From Candidatus Rokubacteria bacterium RIFCSPLOWO2_02_FULL_72_37 (lineage in GTDB: Bacteria; Methylomirabilota; Methylomirabilia; Rokubacteriales; CSP1-6), in contig MGCE01000066.1 of the NCBI GenBank assembly GCA_001790315.1, forward strand, positions 1-43,999: DNA of 43,999 nucleotides, written 5' to 3'. Position numbers and translations under genes: made by a program. Every line of letters begins with the position of its first letter. The first letter of the stretch is position 1. Shown piece by piece: positions 43,490 to 43,999 of this stretch. The notes beneath the pieces were generated by a model that was not told the DNA's origin, did no database searches, and worked only from the letters and a program-made list of their open reading frames with translations.

Positions 43490-43575
43490 GGGGAGGTACC
43501 CAAGTGGCCAAAGGGGGCAGACTGTAAATCTGCTGGCGTACGCCTTCGGGGGTTCAAATCCTCCCCTCCCCACCA
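43490..43575 (+). tRNA. tRNA-Tyr (anticodon GTA)
   Basis: 86 bases with a long variable arm, as expected for bacterial tRNA-Tyr. Acceptor GGGGAGG/CCTCCCC, anticodon stem GCAGA/TCTGC with loop CTGTAAA, T-stem GGGGG/CCTCC, discriminator A, encoded CCA (43573-43575). The repeat element starts at the next base. Confidence 0.96.
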
Positions 43576-43662
43576 TTGTAACGAGGGCCGCGTGGCCGGC
43601 TCGAATCGTGGGTGGCCTGAGCCCGGCACGAGTCGTGAGGGTGCGCGTGGCTCTGGCTACGG
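43576..43662 (+). repeat. Dispersed repeat element, copy in tRNA-Tyr/tRNA-Gly spacer
   Basis: Fills the whole 87-base spacer. First 76 bases match 43738-43813 at 72 positions. Imperfect stem GTGGCCGGCTC (43591-43601) with GAGCCCGGCAC (43619-43629), two single-base bulges. The frame running through the element reads IVTRAAWPARIVGGLSPARV, which corresponds to VVARAARPASTEGGLPQARV in HisH (12 of 20 identical). Confidence 0.85.
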
Positions 43663-43737
43663 GCGGGAATAGCTCAGCGGTAGAGCGCCAGCCTTCCAAG
43701 CTGGGGGTCGCGGGTTCGAATCCCGTTTCCCGCTCCA
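43663..43737 (+). tRNA. tRNA-Gly (anticodon TCC)
   Basis: 75 bases. Acceptor GCGGGAA/TTCCCGC, D-stem GCTC/GAGC, anticodon stem CCAGC/GCTGG with loop CTTCCAA, T-arm CGGGTTCGAATCCCG, discriminator T, encoded CCA (43735-43737). Confidence 0.96.
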
Positions 43738-43826
43738 TTGTAACGAGCGCCGCGTGGCCGGCTCGAATCGTGGGTGGCCTGAGCCCGGCACGAGTTGGGA
43801 GGGCGCGCGTGGCCGAGTGTGCATAT
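43738..43826 (+). repeat. Dispersed repeat element, copy in tRNA-Gly/tRNA-Thr spacer
   Basis: Starts at the first base after the tRNA-Gly CCA, as the other copy does after tRNA-Tyr. 43738-43813 is 72/76 identical to 43576-43651 (differences at offsets 11, 59, 61 and 67); similarity fades in the last 13 bases before tRNA-Thr. Confidence 0.85.
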
Positions 43827-43902
43827 GCCCATGTAGCTCAGACGGCAGAGCGCGTCCTTGGTAAGGACGAGGTCTCCGGTTCAATCCCGGACATGGGCTC
43901 CA
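43827..43902 (+). tRNA. tRNA-Thr (anticodon GGT)
   Basis: 76 bases. Acceptor GCCCATG/CATGGGC, D-stem GCTC/GAGC, anticodon stem CGTCC/GGACG with loop TTGGTAA, T-arm with TTCAATC loop, discriminator T, encoded CCA (43900-43902). The order Thr-Tyr-Gly-Thr-tuf is the same as in the E. coli thrU-tyrU-glyT-thrT-tufB operon. Confidence 0.96.
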
Positions 43903-43952
43903 GTTCAGAAGGTCGGCGTCGGGTCGTGACCGCCAACGGGAGGACGTGAGGC

Positions 43953-43999
43953 ATGGCGAAGGCGAAGTACGAGCGGACGAAGCCGCACGTGAACGTCGG
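43953..43999 (+). CDS. tuf: Elongation factor Tu, N-terminal start (cut by window end)
   Basis: ATG at 43953 with GGGAGG 9 bases upstream begins MAKAKYERTKPHVNV, the standard start of EF-Tu just before the first GTP-binding motif. Only 15 complete codons are inside the window. The position after tRNA-Thr(GGT) supports the tufB-type operon. Confidence 0.93.
   Translation, partial: MAKAKYERTKPHVNV

Noticed and set aside
43576..43826. CRISPR-like repeat array in the tRNA region
   Set aside because: Only two copies, interrupted by tRNA genes, with no spacers or cas genes.
43095..43949. Protein-coding frame running through the tRNA cluster
   Set aside because: It crosses four perfect tRNA genes; the open frame comes from composition and the element's own frame. 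The residue match to HisH is kept as evidence about the repeat only.

Overview
The window is one continuous, very GC-rich, gene-dense bacterial chromosome segment with no phage, transposase, integrase, CRISPR or rRNA. All genes run on the plus strand except one truncated gene at the left edge. MlaE/F/D transport, lipoboxes, a SurA-like chaperone and periplasmic binding proteins indicate a diderm (Gram-negative-type) bacterium. Base composition, many GTG starts, chains of ATGA/GTGA overlaps and the gene orders rpmE-prfA-prmC-murA-his and tRNA-Thr-Tyr-Gly-Thr-tuf fit an uncultured lineage such as Candidatus Rokubacteria/Methylomirabilota or a deltaproteobacterial relative. That placement is inference, not something the sequence proves.

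Layout: (1) 1-770, the N-terminal part of an M23-type metallopeptidase on the minus strand, divergent from (2) nuoL-nuoM-nuoN (857-5681), the three antiporter-like proton-pumping subunits of complex I, with a clear promoter placed so that the mRNA would be leaderless. (3) 5689-6915, a class III (CaiB/BaiF) CoA transferase. (4) 6912-18023, a glycerol-3-phosphate/glycerophosphodiester module: HAD-IIA phosphatase, glpD, two consecutive ugpB-ugpA-ugpE importers, an exported glycerophosphodiesterase and glpK. No ATPase subunit (ugpC) is present. (5) 18103-19821, the F0 half of ATP synthase (two small AtpI/AtpZ-type proteins, a, c) without b, delta or F1. (6) rex, mfd, a SurA-like lipoprotein, rho, rpmE, prfA, prmC and murA (19882-29908). 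(7) hisG-hisD-hisB-hisH-hisA-hisF-hisIE (29905-35381), translationally coupled. (8) A small lipoprotein and mlaE-mlaF-mlaD (35353-38601). (9) radA, ispD, ispF, cysS and an RlmB-type rRNA methyltransferase (38582-43338). (10) Four tRNA genes and the start of tuf.

How the genes cooperate: the periplasmic GDPD would release glycerol-3-phosphate from phospholipid head groups, the Ugp importers take it (or the diesters) up, GlpK phosphorylates free glycerol and GlpD feeds electrons to quinone. Complex I subunits, the ATP synthase F0 part and the NADH sensor Rex give the first half of the window an energy-metabolism theme.

The most unusual signal is a small repeat family. Two 72/76-identical copies fill the tRNA-Tyr/tRNA-Gly and tRNA-Gly/tRNA-Thr spacers, beginning at the base after the encoded CCA. 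A diverged copy sits in frame inside hisH, where it adds about 48 codons to an otherwise normal glutamine amidotransferase, and it carries its own in-frame tandem duplications. This resembles protein-coding palindromic elements such as those of Rickettsia, but in an unrelated lineage. Other points of note are a near-perfect 14-bp inverted repeat in the rho leader, a TTGACA-17-TAGCAT promoter at nuoL with a close match before the tRNA operon, and a shared 13-bp motif placed identically before the hisH and mlaD start codons.
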